A stretch of DNA of 43,791 nucleotides from a virus. Positions 1 to 8,389 of the stretch are shown one piece after another (positions within the stretch are counted from its first letter, which is position 1; each line of letters starts with the position of its first letter). The translations under genes and the position numbers were made by a program. The DNA lies in IMG/VR virus record IMGVR_UViG_3300043470_002297, positions 1 through 43,791 of that record. One strand, given 5' to 3'. Under the pieces are notes generated by a model. It worked only from the letters and a program-made list of their open reading frames with translations, was not told the DNA's origin and searched no databases.

Positions 1-127
1 AGATCAGCCCACTCGCTTAATTGGGTTATCAGCATCTGCCGGCATTCTTGATTAATTTTATAGTATCTAACTTGATCAAACTCTACTAATGTGTTTTTAA
101 CAATAGCTAATCCTACGTTTAAAACAT
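1..127. repeat. Terminal direct repeat, left copy
   Basis: These 127 bases are identical to 43665-43791. The dam reading frame stays open across the join, so the repeat marks an overlap that closes the sequence into a 43,664-bp circle. A 127-base exact overlap is what a short-read assembler with k=127 leaves on a circular or circularly permuted molecule; I infer this rather than a biological terminal repeat. Confidence 0.93.
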
Positions 128-353
128 CAACATGTTGACACATGTTACGATAACCGTCAAAGTCATTATATATAACTGTAGCTGTAGGGTATACTGTCTT
201 TATCGATTTGCTCAATACGCCAGCACCGCCGAATAAATCTATATAGACATTTGTCTCGTCAAAGTTATCTAAGATGACTTGCTGAAATAACTTTGACATC
301 TTTTTTTTGTTACCCCAAAATGGGAGGGGAGGGTTTATTGTTTTAAATTGCAT
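1..353 (-). CDS. dam: DNA adenine methyltransferase (D12/Dam type), N-terminal part
   Basis: This is the 5' part of a 279-residue gene whose rest lies at 43178-43791 across the circular join. The start is the ATG at 353-351. The N-terminus reads NPPLPFWGNKKK (residues 7-18), the substrate-side motif X of D12-class enzymes. The AdoMet motif DLFGGAG follows at 39-45, and an acidic NDYD motif at 59-62. The enzyme should methylate adenine N6 in a short duplex site, probably GATC as in Dam, though the site cannot be read from the sequence. It lies inside the late operon, between the baseplate hub and spike genes, so it is probably made late, perhaps to mark DNA before packaging or against host restriction. 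Confidence 0.9.
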   Translation of the reverse strand, partial: MQFKTINPPLPFWGNKKKMSKLFQQVILDNFDETNVYIDLFGGAGVLSKSIKTVYPTATVIYNDFDGYRNMCQHVDVLNVGLAIVKNTLVEFDQVRYYKINQECRQMLITQLSEWAD

Positions 354-375
354 ATTTTAAATGATTCATTTATAT

Positions 376-1293
376 TTATAAATATCTTAACACATTGTTT
401 GCCCGAATGTCAATTTCTGACGCTTCTTTTTTCTTTTTCGCTTTCTTTTCCTTTTTTGCGGGTATCCCCGACTCAATCTGCATGTAAAAATCATTGTCAA
501 AATTACTTAACTGATACGTTAATTTCTTGACAACCCAATCTCCATCAGTCGTCGGGTTCTCTTCGCTGGTCAGCCTAAGGGTACCACCTAATTTTAAACC
601 ACCATCAAATAAAGTTTTAACAACTACTCCATACTCATTTAAAAAAGGGACTTCAAGCATGCCAGTTTTTTTATTAACAACCTTAACAGCATTGTCTAAA
701 GCAATATTTTTATCTTGCGCTATTAAATTCCGGTTGTCTATGTATATGCTAGCATTAGTTATAATCGCTAAATTTGCTATTTGCTGAGATAAAGATCCAG
801 TAAAACTGTAATTCGAAATATCTCTATCTGTTGCTTCAAAAATCAATATTAAGCTATAGGTCTTTGCTATATCTTCTAAGATCGATTTCATGTTTATTTT
901 TTGACTATATGTTTTTGCAACAAAAAGAGTTCTTGCAGTTTGGGCTGTTTTTGCTTCAATATCCAAAGCAATATCTGGTCTTTGCCCTACCGCTGCTTTT
1001 GTTATTTCACCTCCAAATATTTTATATAGCCCCGTGCTTAAATACCCAGCATAAACCTCAATGCTTGGAGGTATTTTTTTGGGAGAGTTAGGTTTAGTAT
1101 ATAGCTCAGAAGCATTTGATAAAATATAATTGCGAGTATCTTTATTTAAGTTATAAATTTTTAGATCGCATTTATTATCTTTTATCGCTGCAACTCTAAC
1201 TATATTGCAAGTCATGTGCAGATCATTGATATTGATCTTTTTATCATCAATAGTTAATACTGCTGTAAGTAAACGAGAATCTATTTTTGTCAT
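376..1293 (-). CDS. Baseplate hub protein (T4 gp27-like)
   Basis: A 305-residue protein at the end of the hub-side tail cluster. The beta-rich sequence (for example FGGEITKAAVGQRPDIALDI and DWVVKKLTYQLSNFD) and its place after the plug and Dit-like genes fit the gp27-like hub of simple myoviruses such as the Bcep/Pam3 kind. The hub forms the ring between tail tube and spike. The C-terminus carries a very lysine-rich stretch (KKEKKAKKKKE) before RANNVLRYL, which may be a flexible tail. It overlaps the upstream gene by 4 bases (ATGA), so translation is probably coupled. Assignment rests on context and general resemblance, not on a catalytic motif. Confidence 0.65.
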   Translation of the reverse strand: MTKIDSRLLTAVLTIDDKKININDLHMTCNIVRVAAIKDNKCDLKIYNLNKDTRNYILSNASELYTKPNSPKKIPPSIEVYAGYLSTGLYKIFGGEITKAAVGQRPDIALDIEAKTAQTARTLFVAKTYSQKINMKSILEDIAKTYSLILIFEATDRDISNYSFTGSLSQQIANLAIITNASIYIDNRNLIAQDKNIALDNAVKVVNKKTGMLEVPFLNEYGVVVKTLFDGGLKLGGTLRLTSEENPTTDGDWVVKKLTYQLSNFDNDFYMQIESGIPAKKEKKAKKKKEASEIDIRANNVLRYL

Positions 1294-1604
1294 GTTTGTA
1301 CAAATTCTGCTAAATCTTCATCGCTAAGCCACCATAACTCAAAGCCATTCTCAAACGTCGGGTATACCCCATCTTCACTCAAAAAAGCAAAGTTGCCTTT
1401 TTGATTTTCCTGATGTCGCCCTAAAATTAACTCATTCGGTACAACTAACTTATTTTCTATTAATAACTCATCATTTCTGTTGATTGATATAGCTATGCGA
1501 TTAGTCGTTAAAGTTTTAATGGTAATAATATATCTGTCGCCATCTTCGCTGCTGTATTCATTTTCGATGTTTGGCTCATTTGGCGTTAGACTTATTTTAA
1601 ACAT
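1290..1604 (-). CDS. Baseplate plug-like protein
   Basis: A 104-residue acidic protein between the Dit-like protein and the hub. Length, position and the W/E-rich ending (FELWWLSDEDLAEF) resemble the small plug proteins that close the tail tube in Pam3-like and Bcep-like baseplates. It overlaps both neighbours by one to four bases, a tightly coupled late operon arrangement. No catalytic motif is visible and none is expected. The family call is inferred from synteny and size. Confidence 0.5.
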   Translation of the reverse strand: MFKISLTPNEPNIENEYSSEDGDRYIITIKTLTTNRIAISINRNDELLIENKLVVPNELILGRHQENQKGNFAFLSEDGVYPTFENGFELWWLSDEDLAEFVQT

Positions 1605-2203
1605 TACTGGATCTTTCTTTTAACAAAATCTAACAGTTTAGCTGCAGATGATTTTTGAGCGACTGTAGCTACAACTCCAGACTTTTCTCCACCTTCAACG
1701 GTTTTCTTTAATTTTGATGCTGTCGCAGGAAGTTTTTTTGGCTTAATAACTTGCTGCTCTCCGGCGACGTAACTATTAAGAACTGTTTTAATCTGTCTAA
1801 ACCCAACGTTAATAGTAACTGTATTGGCTTTTTCGGCTGAAGAAGAATACGGTAGTTTATACAGCAACATATCAGTATAATTATCTGAGTGAGTAACTAT
1901 CCTTACTAGCCTTTTATCTTCATAGATTTTTTTTAACGCAGCATAAGCAGCACTAAAATCTTGCCCTGCAAAAACCATGGTGAAAGTGACGTCTACAGGC
2001 TTATAGACTGAGTGATCAGATATTAAGTTGCCATCTTCGATTTTGTGAGATGCGACATCTGACGACATATCAACTGAGTAACCTGCAACTGCCGATGTTA
2101 TCTGTATATTACCATCAAAAATACCGATTAAATTAGGGCGATTACCAAATAACAATTGGTATATACTAATAGCTCCGGCAAGAAAATTATTAAGTATCGC
2201 CAT
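1604..2203 (-). CDS. Dit-like / baseplate protein
   Basis: A 199-residue protein. Its N-terminal half (about residues 30-145) contains the pattern AGYSVDMSSDVASHKIEDG, then ISDHSVYKPVDVTFTMVF. This is typical of the Dit-like N-terminal domain of phage tail proteins, in which a shielding element is followed by 'hxVxxPxxhxh'. Such proteins form a ring at the tube-baseplate junction. The C-terminal 50 residues are lysine- and alanine-rich and probably disordered. It sits directly after the tape measure gene, with stop and start overlapping by one base. Confidence 0.6.
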   Translation of the reverse strand: MAILNNFLAGAISIYQLLFGNRPNLIGIFDGNIQITSAVAGYSVDMSSDVASHKIEDGNLISDHSVYKPVDVTFTMVFAGQDFSAAYAALKKIYEDKRLVRIVTHSDNYTDMLLYKLPYSSSAEKANTVTINVGFRQIKTVLNSYVAGEQQVIKPKKLPATASKLKKTVEGGEKSGVVATVAQKSSAAKLLDFVKRKIQ

Positions 2204-3954
2204 TAGTTCTGCCTCCCTGACGCAAACTGACCGGCTATGCCTGAAATTTCACCTCTTAGGCTATTAGTCATTGCGCTAGAGATGCCATCTGGGCTCGTCG
2301 CCGCTGTATTAACATTAATACCACCGACATTAAACACATTGCGCTGGCTGGCTTGGCTATTATTAATTATTGGTGATGTGGTCGATACTCCTGCGATATT
2401 GCCAGCTACACCAGCTAAAGCTCCGCTAGTAGCAGTAATGCCTCCGCTTGCCTTATCAAATAACCCAGATATCGCATTAACAGCTGAGCCCACACCATTA
2501 ACTATCCCGCCTATAGCTCCTTTGATTGCATCTACTCCGCCTGTTATTTTACTGACAATAAAATCCCATATCCTCGACACCGCAGATTTTAGTGTATCAA
2601 ATACACCTATAAGAGATTTAACTCCATTTGTCAACGTCGGGAATTTTGCTAAAATCTCGTCTATTTTAATGCTGATATATTTAGATAGCGACGCAAAAGC
2701 GGCTTTAGGGTTTTTTAGAAAAGATATTAAATTTTGAAAGGCGCTGACTATAAAGTCAATAGTCTTAAAAATAATCTCTCGCAGATAAACAAAAGCCTCT
2801 GCTAACCTTGGATTATTTGTTAAAATCCTGCCGACTAAGGAGTCATAACCTTTATTAAATGCGATTATATCATCGACGATAAAAGCTATAGCCGCAGCTA
2901 AAGCGATAAAAGGCAAGACAGCCAAGGCAATAGGAGCAATAAAAGCATAGGCGGCAGCAGTAGCCGTCAAAATTGCTGGTGTAAAATAAGCCAACAAAGC
3001 CGTAGCTATCAAGCCTACCCCCACTTTAAATAGCGTGCTATTTTCAGCGACCAAAGTAAACAAAGCGTTTAAAGGCTTAATTATAAATCCTACAACAGCC
3101 TCTTTAATCGATCTAGCAATCTGGGCTATATCAGCTAAATTATCATTAAAAGTGGCTGAATCTCTAGCCGTTTCTAATGATGTTACCCCCAAAGCTTTTT
3201 GTTTTGCAATCAGCGCATCTAGGTTAGTAGATCCCATCTGCAACAGTTTAATCGTGCCTTGGTCTAATCCTATTTTTTTGCCTATGCCGACAGCTTCAGC
3301 TTTTGAGGTTTTTTCAAAAACCCTGCTAAGATCCCTTAATAAATCTAGGGCTGGTCTGGCTTTTTTCTGCGAGTCAACTAAACTTATTCCCAAGCTTTTA
3401 AAATACGGCGTTAACCTAGACTTACCCTTAATTGACACCTCTTGCGCAGCAGATGACAAAGATTCAATCGTGCCAGTTAATCCTTCTGCTGATCCGCCCG
3501 CTCTCATTGCGGCTTCTTGCCAGGCGTCCAGCTCCCCAACATCCAAACCTAAAAAATCAGCCGTTTTGCCAAGCTTGTCTATCTTTTCTGTCGTGCTAGT
3601 CACTAAATTAGACAAAGCCTGCATGCCAAAAATTGCAGCTAAAGGTTTAGCTAGTCGTAATAAAGCAGACCCTAAATTCTCTACTTCTCCGCTTGATTTT
3701 TGGCTCTCTTTGCCTATGCCTCCAACATCGTCTGCTACTGCTTTGGCTTTTTGGGTCGCTGCGTCAAAAGTTTTATTTATCGATTGCTTAAGGATGTCTG
3801 CATTTTTAGCAGAGTCAAGTAAGCTTGTGCCCAAGCTTGTCTCTATATTTTTAGCTGTTTGTTGAGATTTTTTAGATACGTCTGACAAACTAGATAATAA
3901 TTTATCAGATTTAGGTACTAGCTCGACGAGTAAAGAGCTTAATAAATTAGCCAT
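2203..3954 (-). CDS. Tail tape measure protein
   Basis: A 583-residue protein with the layout of a short tape measure. It has a helical, Ser/Lys-rich N-terminus, then a globular block (roughly residues 100-300, including ALSNLVTSTTEKIDKLGKTA and LDAWQEAAMRAGGSAEGL) of the kind found in Mu-like phages. Several hydrophobic segments follow at about residues 305-370, and the C-terminus is rich in Gly/Ala/Asn. It sets tail length and probably helps DNA cross the membrane. 583 residues imply a fairly short tail. It lies just after the tail assembly chaperone pair, as is usual. No lytic transglycosylase or peptidase motif is visible. Confidence 0.85.
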   Translation of the reverse strand: MANLLSSLLVELVPKSDKLLSSLSDVSKKSQQTAKNIETSLGTSLLDSAKNADILKQSINKTFDAATQKAKAVADDVGGIGKESQKSSGEVENLGSALLRLAKPLAAIFGMQALSNLVTSTTEKIDKLGKTADFLGLDVGELDAWQEAAMRAGGSAEGLTGTIESLSSAAQEVSIKGKSRLTPYFKSLGISLVDSQKKARPALDLLRDLSRVFEKTSKAEAVGIGKKIGLDQGTIKLLQMGSTNLDALIAKQKALGVTSLETARDSATFNDNLADIAQIARSIKEAVVGFIIKPLNALFTLVAENSTLFKVGVGLIATALLAYFTPAILTATAAAYAFIAPIALAVLPFIALAAAIAFIVDDIIAFNKGYDSLVGRILTNNPRLAEAFVYLREIIFKTIDFIVSAFQNLISFLKNPKAAFASLSKYISIKIDEILAKFPTLTNGVKSLIGVFDTLKSAVSRIWDFIVSKITGGVDAIKGAIGGIVNGVGSAVNAISGLFDKASGGITATSGALAGVAGNIAGVSTTSPIINNSQASQRNVFNVGGINVNTAATSPDGISSAMTNSLRGEISGIAGQFASGRQN

Positions 3955-3960
3955 ATTTTA

Positions 3961-4122
3961 TCACTTTCTTTTACTCTCCTGCTCCGCTTGTCTATGAGCC
4001 AAATCTTGGTTAATCAAATCGACATAATAGATCTCAAATAGATCATATAAGTCACTAATAGTTAATTTTATTTTGAGGTCATAATAGCTTGCGTAGCCTG
4101 ACTTAACGACTGCTGCAACCAT
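3961..4122 (-). CDS. Second tail-assembly-chaperone frame (frameshift product or separate small ORF)
   Basis: An open frame of 54 codons lies in the -1 frame relative to the chaperone gene and overlaps its last 55 bases. It can start at its own ATG (4122) or be entered by a -1 shift near 4071-4080. At that point frame 0 reads TCA-AAA-TAA and the shifted frame continues AAA-ATA-AAA. Its sequence (LTISDLYDLFEIYYVDLI, then a charged end EQESKRK) is what C-terminal chaperone extensions look like, with a site for binding the tape measure. The gene sits between chaperone and tape measure, exactly where a G/GT-type pair is expected. The slippery site is not a classic heptamer, so independent initiation is also possible. 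Confidence 0.55.
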   Translation of the reverse strand: MVAAVVKSGYASYYDLKIKLTISDLYDLFEIYYVDLINQDLAHRQAEQESKRK

Positions 4123-4553
4123 CCCATCAACGTTTGCACACTCTCTTGCGCCGTTGATCTTACGGCGGAACGTATATTGTCCAACGCTCCGCCGTTGAGC
4201 AAAGGGGCGAAGTTCTCTTTCAGGCTTTCGCTCACGAGCTTTAGTAACACGTCAACTGTAAAAGTATATTGATTTATGTCTTCCAACGTTGCTAGGAGCA
4301 CAGTTCTGTTAGTTTCGGGGATATACGCATCAATATATTTAAAGACATTTAACAAAATATTATCTATATCTGTGGATAACTTTAAGGGTGTAGAGTCCTT
4401 CAAAAAATCATAAACTGACACAGGCAACATCGCCATTATTTTAGCTCCGTCGATTGCAGAATATTGCCGAATCCTGAAGTGCTTAGTTAGCACTTCATCG
4501 CTTTGAAAGACAGGAATAGAAACCTCTATTGGTTTAAAATTACAAGCTAACAA
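4068..4553 (-). CDS. Tail assembly chaperone
   Basis: A 161-residue, largely helical protein between the tail tube and tape measure genes. That is the position of the chaperone that coats the tape measure while the tube polymerises (lambda gpG, Mu gp41 role). It overlaps the upstream tube gene by 14 bases and ends within an overlapping -1 frame that continues to 3961. No enzymatic motif is visible. The call is from synteny, size and the overlapping downstream frame. Confidence 0.65.
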   Translation of the reverse strand: MLACNFKPIEVSIPVFQSDEVLTKHFRIRQYSAIDGAKIMAMLPVSVYDFLKDSTPLKLSTDIDNILLNVFKYIDAYIPETNRTVLLATLEDINQYTFTVDVLLKLVSESLKENFAPLLNGGALDNIRSAVRSTAQESVQTLMGWLQQSLSQATQAIMTSK

Positions 4554-4989
4554 ATTTCAGACTCCCGAACGTCAAGACGAATCTATATGATTCTATAACA
4601 CCATCGCCACTCATGCTCATTAATTTCCCGATTTGCTGAATAGCTCCTTCTGACCCAAGGCAAATTGTGTTCCCTATCGGCCCGAAAGTGGCTGAAACAT
4701 TGCCAATTTTCCCCAGCGAATATGCCGCACGCATTGCAGAATCTATTCTTTTTGCATCATCAGTCCCTCCCCCCAAAACAAAGGTTACAGCCTCTATCGG
4801 GAATGTTAAGTTGACTAAAGTGTCCCCGTTCGACAGCCTAATTTGCTCTGAAATTTGAGTGTCTGCAAATTGAATAGCCCCTTCATCGGTAACAAATTGA
4901 GATACAACTACTGGGATCCCCGCAGAAACAGCTGGGTCGAAGATAAAAGTTCCTGTGTAATTCCTTGCTGTGCCAATCGTTTGTGCCAT
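4540..4989 (-). CDS. Tail tube protein
   Basis: A 149-residue beta-rich protein directly downstream of the sheath gene, the standard place for the tube protein of contractile tails. The sequence begins MAQTIGTARNYTGTFIFDPA and ends SYRFVLTFGSLKFVSL. It has glycine-rich turns (FVLGGGTDDAKRIDSAMRAA), in line with the DUF3277-like tube proteins of Bcep-type myoviruses. It would stack as hexameric rings inside the sheath. Ten bases separate it from the sheath gene, and a GGAGAT Shine-Dalgarno lies just upstream of the start. Confidence 0.7.
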   Translation of the reverse strand: MAQTIGTARNYTGTFIFDPAVSAGIPVVVSQFVTDEGAIQFADTQISEQIRLSNGDTLVNLTFPIEAVTFVLGGGTDDAKRIDSAMRAAYSLGKIGNVSATFGPIGNTICLGSEGAIQQIGKLMSMSGDGVIESYRFVLTFGSLKFVSL

Positions 4990-4999
4990 TTTTTATCTC

Positions 5000-6526
5000 C
5001 TAATTTTGGGTAACGACAGTATGAGTTGCTTTGATTTTCTTAACTTTATCAGCCCCCGAATACAGTAATATATAATCTATTTGATTGGGCACTGAAGTGC
5101 TGATAGTTGCTTTGACATAATATCCGTCTGATGTTAAATCTAAGTATGCGTCACTAGACTCAGAAAATACTCTTATAGTATCTTTGTCAGATTCGGTCAA
5201 TATTTTATTTTTGATGATTGTACCATTATTTATGCCCAACCCCGCGACTGTATTAATAACTGATAATACAGTAGAGACCCCTTCATCATTCAGCGGGATT
5301 GCCGCTCCGTTAACTAATCTTGTCATTAATCTGGTTTTCATTTCTCGCCTCAGCCATTCATGACCCGCATAGATCCCCATCTCCACGATTTCTGTGTCAG
5401 GGTTACCCTGCAATTTGCCCGGGGAAATGTGGTTAAAATCTTTAAAGTAACTATATTGACCAAAAAAATTAACTCTTAAATTTTCTAATCTAACTGCATC
5501 AGCTGTAGTTGTGACCGTAGGAGTCATATTTAGCAACTGCTCAAATTTAATAGTTTTTGATGTATTTCGGCGTGTATAATCTATATTATGCACAGAGCCA
5601 TGCAAGCCAGCTCTTTGATACTCGCCTGCTTTCTCTATCATGATAAAAAAGCCACGAATACCACTTACGCTAGTAACAAAAGCGGATAAATTGGCATCGT
5701 CAACTTTTGAAGTGCCAAAAAAATAGCTACGTTCGTGCGGATCTGTCGCCAAATATTGACCAACTGCGATTATGTCACTATTTAATAACCCTGCATCAGA
5801 TGTAAAATCTATGCCGAAACACGACGCATCTAACTCTAAAGATGCTGTAAGCGCATCAATTGCTGACATACCAAGTTGCCCATCGGTAAAAGTAGTACCG
5901 CTTAACAAGCCTAAGCCTGCTCCAACATCATTACTTGCGCCTGCTGTAATGACGATACTTTGAGATGTGCCAACAACACCAGTACTTATTTCAAATCTGC
6001 CAGATACTGAATTATAACTAACTGTTATAGCAGCAAGCCCTGCATTAGCTCTAATGGCAGTTTGTAAAGTGGTCGCAATATCAGAATAAGATGCGTCTGC
6101 CGAAAAATCTAAGCCAGTTATACTTGTTATTGTCACTGTGTTAGTCGTGATTTTTAGCTCACCAGATGTGAATGCTTGCAGATCTGCTAACAAAGCTAAA
6201 CTATTTGAGCCATATAAAATCCCTGCTGATCCATTTTTTTGCCATCTTTGAAACTGGATAGATGCAGGAGTTGACCCGTCTTGCTTGCTTTTTTGCCTAA
6301 AGTATGCTAAAGCAACTTTTGACTCTTCGGCATTGACCCCAAAATATTGCAAAACTGAATTATAATCGTAAAAAGTTAAAAGGCTGAGCGGGCTATTATT
6401 ATTTATAGTGCTTGTAATTTGGCTAGACTGAGTAAAAACCCGCAGCTGAAACCCTAAATTTGCAGATTGCGACGTAGGGATTAGCGAGCTATCAATTTGC
6501 ACTACTGTATTAGAGCTAATTGCCAT
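5000..6526 (-). CDS. Contractile tail sheath protein (DUF3383 type)
   Basis: A 508-residue protein of sheath size. The N-terminus and the segment ALAYFRQKSKQDGSTP, followed by SIQFQRW, are characteristic of DUF3383 sheath proteins found in Bcep1-like myoviruses. Later come a Gly/Ala-rich variable domain and a conserved C-terminal core (YAGHEWLRREMKTRLM, then GAAIPLNDEGVSTVLSVIN). It polymerises around the tube and contracts during infection. It is the strongest evidence that this phage is a myovirus. Upstream are neck genes and downstream is the tube. Confidence 0.85.
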   Translation of the reverse strand: MAISSNTVVQIDSSLIPTSQSANLGFQLRVFTQSSQITSTINNNSPLSLLTFYDYNSVLQYFGVNAEESKVALAYFRQKSKQDGSTPASIQFQRWQKNGSAGILYGSNSLALLADLQAFTSGELKITTNTVTITSITGLDFSADASYSDIATTLQTAIRANAGLAAITVSYNSVSGRFEISTGVVGTSQSIVITAGASNDVGAGLGLLSGTTFTDGQLGMSAIDALTASLELDASCFGIDFTSDAGLLNSDIIAVGQYLATDPHERSYFFGTSKVDDANLSAFVTSVSGIRGFFIMIEKAGEYQRAGLHGSVHNIDYTRRNTSKTIKFEQLLNMTPTVTTTADAVRLENLRVNFFGQYSYFKDFNHISPGKLQGNPDTEIVEMGIYAGHEWLRREMKTRLMTRLVNGAAIPLNDEGVSTVLSVINTVAGLGINNGTIIKNKILTESDKDTIRVFSESSDAYLDLTSDGYYVKATISTSVPNQIDYILLYSGADKVKKIKATHTVVTQN

Positions 6527-6538
6527 ATTATTTGTTCC

Positions 6539-7105
6539 TTAATTTAAAATTTTGTGATCTGTAAATACTCTTATATCATGATCAAAAGTAAGAGCTTTAT
6601 CAACTACATCTGTAATCTCTATATAATATGATAACACTAAATTTAAAATGTTAACATGTATATTGCTGTTTGATTCGTCTTTTTGAATTAATTTTGTTAC
6701 AAACGGCACCCCAATGATTGCCACACCAGCGTCTTTAAATGCTTGAGCAACTGATCGCTTATTAAATATCAGCTGTACTATGTCAGCTAAAGAAGAGCTA
6801 GATATACATTTTGTAGTATTATAGCCATAGCAAGATATTTGATATTTAGATTTAACCAACTGACAAGTTGTTGTTGACAACTGTGTAGGTGACGAATTAG
6901 TATAAGCTGTAGTTTGACCAACATTATAACTAGTGTCTAGTTGCTGATGTAGTACATAATTTAAAGAGCTTTTATTATGCAAATCAAATTGTCCCTCTTG
7001 TGCTACTATAATATTTCCAAACAATGGGCTTGCAACAGCCATGTCTGTAAAGTTATTAACCAAAGTTGACTGAATTAATGTTGCAATATCTCTATCTGTA
7101 GTCAT
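6539..7105 (-). CDS. Neck / tail terminator protein (gp12-like)
   Basis: A 188-residue protein between head-tail joining genes and the sheath. It begins MTTDRDIATLIQSTLVNNF and has a compact alpha/beta pattern. Size and position suit the LIC_12616/gp12-like neck terminator family that caps the tail tube before it joins the head. It overlaps the upstream gene by 4 bases. No sequence motif is decisive, so the call is from context. Confidence 0.5.
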   Translation of the reverse strand: MTTDRDIATLIQSTLVNNFTDMAVASPLFGNIIVAQEGQFDLHNKSSLNYVLHQQLDTSYNVGQTTAYTNSSPTQLSTTTCQLVKSKYQISCYGYNTTKCISSSSLADIVQLIFNKRSVAQAFKDAGVAIIGVPFVTKLIQKDESNSNIHVNILNLVLSYYIEITDVVDKALTFDHDIRVFTDHKILN

Positions 7106-7494
7106 ACTATATCATGCTCATTATCTAAAGTTGCATAAGCTTTTACCCAGCCATTTTGTGCTGACCAATCTCTCACTGCCATTACTTTAAAAAAATTGTT
7201 ATTGTATGCAATAAAGTCTCCATTGCTTATTTGTGCGTCCGACTCTAAGCCTTGGATATCTGCTGTTGTATATATAACAATATCTTTTTTGCCTGCATTC
7301 AGACCTAAATCTAACAACTCTTTAGGTTGTGCTGGTTGGATATTTCCTGATTTTATTACCGCTGGACTATAGCTATTAATATTTTCACCTGCTGAGTTAA
7401 TCACATTAGCCAAAAATTTATAGACGCCAAAGTTTTGCATTCCGATCGTCTGCATCGCTAAAAGACCTACATTCATTCGAGTAACAAAAGTCAT
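7102..7494 (-). CDS. Head-tail joining (collar/neck) protein
   Basis: A 130-residue protein with a beta-barrel-like second half (IQGLESDAQISNGDFIAYNNN and FFKVMAVRDWSAQNGW). It lies inside the run of small neck genes and overlaps both neighbours by 4 bases. Short proteins in this position in Bcep-type and Mu-like phages form the stopper or collar of the neck. Function is inferred from position only. Confidence 0.45.
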   Translation of the reverse strand: MTFVTRMNVGLLAMQTIGMQNFGVYKFLANVINSAGENINSYSPAVIKSGNIQPAQPKELLDLGLNAGKKDIVIYTTADIQGLESDAQISNGDFIAYNNNFFKVMAVRDWSAQNGWVKAYATLDNEHDIV

Positions 7495-7931
7495 TTATCT
7501 ACAACTGCATAGGTTATTGATGATAATAAGATGCCAGTATCGACCAATGGCTTGCTAGATCCTTTTTTTGCAATAGTAGCTGGAGCTAGTGCCGGAGATG
7601 TTACTGCAACTAAACTTTTTTGAATATCGCCTTGCGCTAATAGCCCAACTCGATTTAATCCTACGTTAATATCACTATCATTTCGAATGCTTTTATCTAT
7701 TTCTTTTGTCATAACAGACAGCCACTTTTGCCCGTTCTGATTAACCGCTGGTGTAAAAAATGGACGTGCTGGAATTTTTAAAGTGCCAAATTCGTTGTCA
7801 GAGGCTACTTGAGCGACTGAGTCTCCGTTTTGATACTTCGCATTTTCAAATATTCCGACCCTTAAAGCTTTTTTATTCAACTCTTTAAGTTTACGAGCAA
7901 AAGCAGATGTATTATCTTTAAGTATTTTCAC
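7491..7931 (-). CDS. Neck / tail completion protein (HK97 gp10-like)
   Basis: A 146-residue basic protein with recognisable landmarks. ALRVGIFENA comes near the N-terminus, then VAQVASDNEFGTLKIPARPFF at about residues 39-59. Late in the protein comes PLVDTGILLSSITYAV. This series (GI, then EFGT-x-x-IPARPF, then P-L-x-D-T-G-x-L-x-x-S-I-x-Y) is the pattern of the gp10-like neck/tail completion proteins of many siphoviruses and myoviruses. It joins the portal vertex to the tail. Confidence 0.7.
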   Translation of the reverse strand: MKILKDNTSAFARKLKELNKKALRVGIFENAKYQNGDSVAQVASDNEFGTLKIPARPFFTPAVNQNGQKWLSVMTKEIDKSIRNDSDINVGLNRVGLLAQGDIQKSLVAVTSPALAPATIAKKGSSKPLVDTGILLSSITYAVVDK

Positions 7932-8389
7932 AACCCAAAACCATAGTTACCTCGCAAATTTTCTTGACCTGCGACTCTTTGACTTGTAAAATAAAACTTA
8001 CTCATTGACGCACGTAACAGTCTTAAGTATCTTTTGCCGTACTCTGTCGTTGATAAGATGCTTGTTGACGACTCGCCAGCCCCAGATCCGGATTTTAAAG
8101 TGACCGAAGTCTCACCCACGCTAGCGCTTTGCACCTGAGCTGACGATTGGTCAGCTTGCATAGTGCCATTTCTTAACTTTGTGTCAATAAATAAAAAATG
8201 TGCTATCAAATAGTACATCAAATATTTTAACTGGTTATCATCAAGATTGCAGCTTGTCTGGGGTATAGGATAACTCGCTAAAGCTACATTGTACGCTAAT
8301 GTAATAAATGCATCTGTATAAATTATCGTATCTGCAAATTCTGGCAATGTCTGTCTAAACTCTGCAATATCAAAGACAAAACTAGACAT
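7928..8389 (-). CDS. Head completion / adaptor protein (DUF4054-like)
   Basis: A 153-residue protein beginning MSSFVFDIAEFRQTLPEFAD. The 'FRxxxPEFxD' opening followed by helices with LAYNVALASY and a LKYLMYYLIAHFL helix is typical of DUF4054 and gp6-like adaptors, which bind under the portal. A Gly/Ser-rich loop lies in the middle. It is the first of the neck genes after the capsid region, which fits an adaptor. Confidence 0.6.
   Translation of the reverse strand: MSSFVFDIAEFRQTLPEFADTIIYTDAFITLAYNVALASYPIPQTSCNLDDNQLKYLMYYLIAHFLFIDTKLRNGTMQADQSSAQVQSASVGETSVTLKSGSGAGESSTSILSTTEYGKRYLRLLRASMSKFYFTSQRVAGQENLRGNYGFGL

Noticed and set aside
3035-3865. Long plus-strand open frame (276 codons)
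   Set aside because: It is antisense to the tape measure gene, has no ribosome site, and its composition mirrors the real gene.
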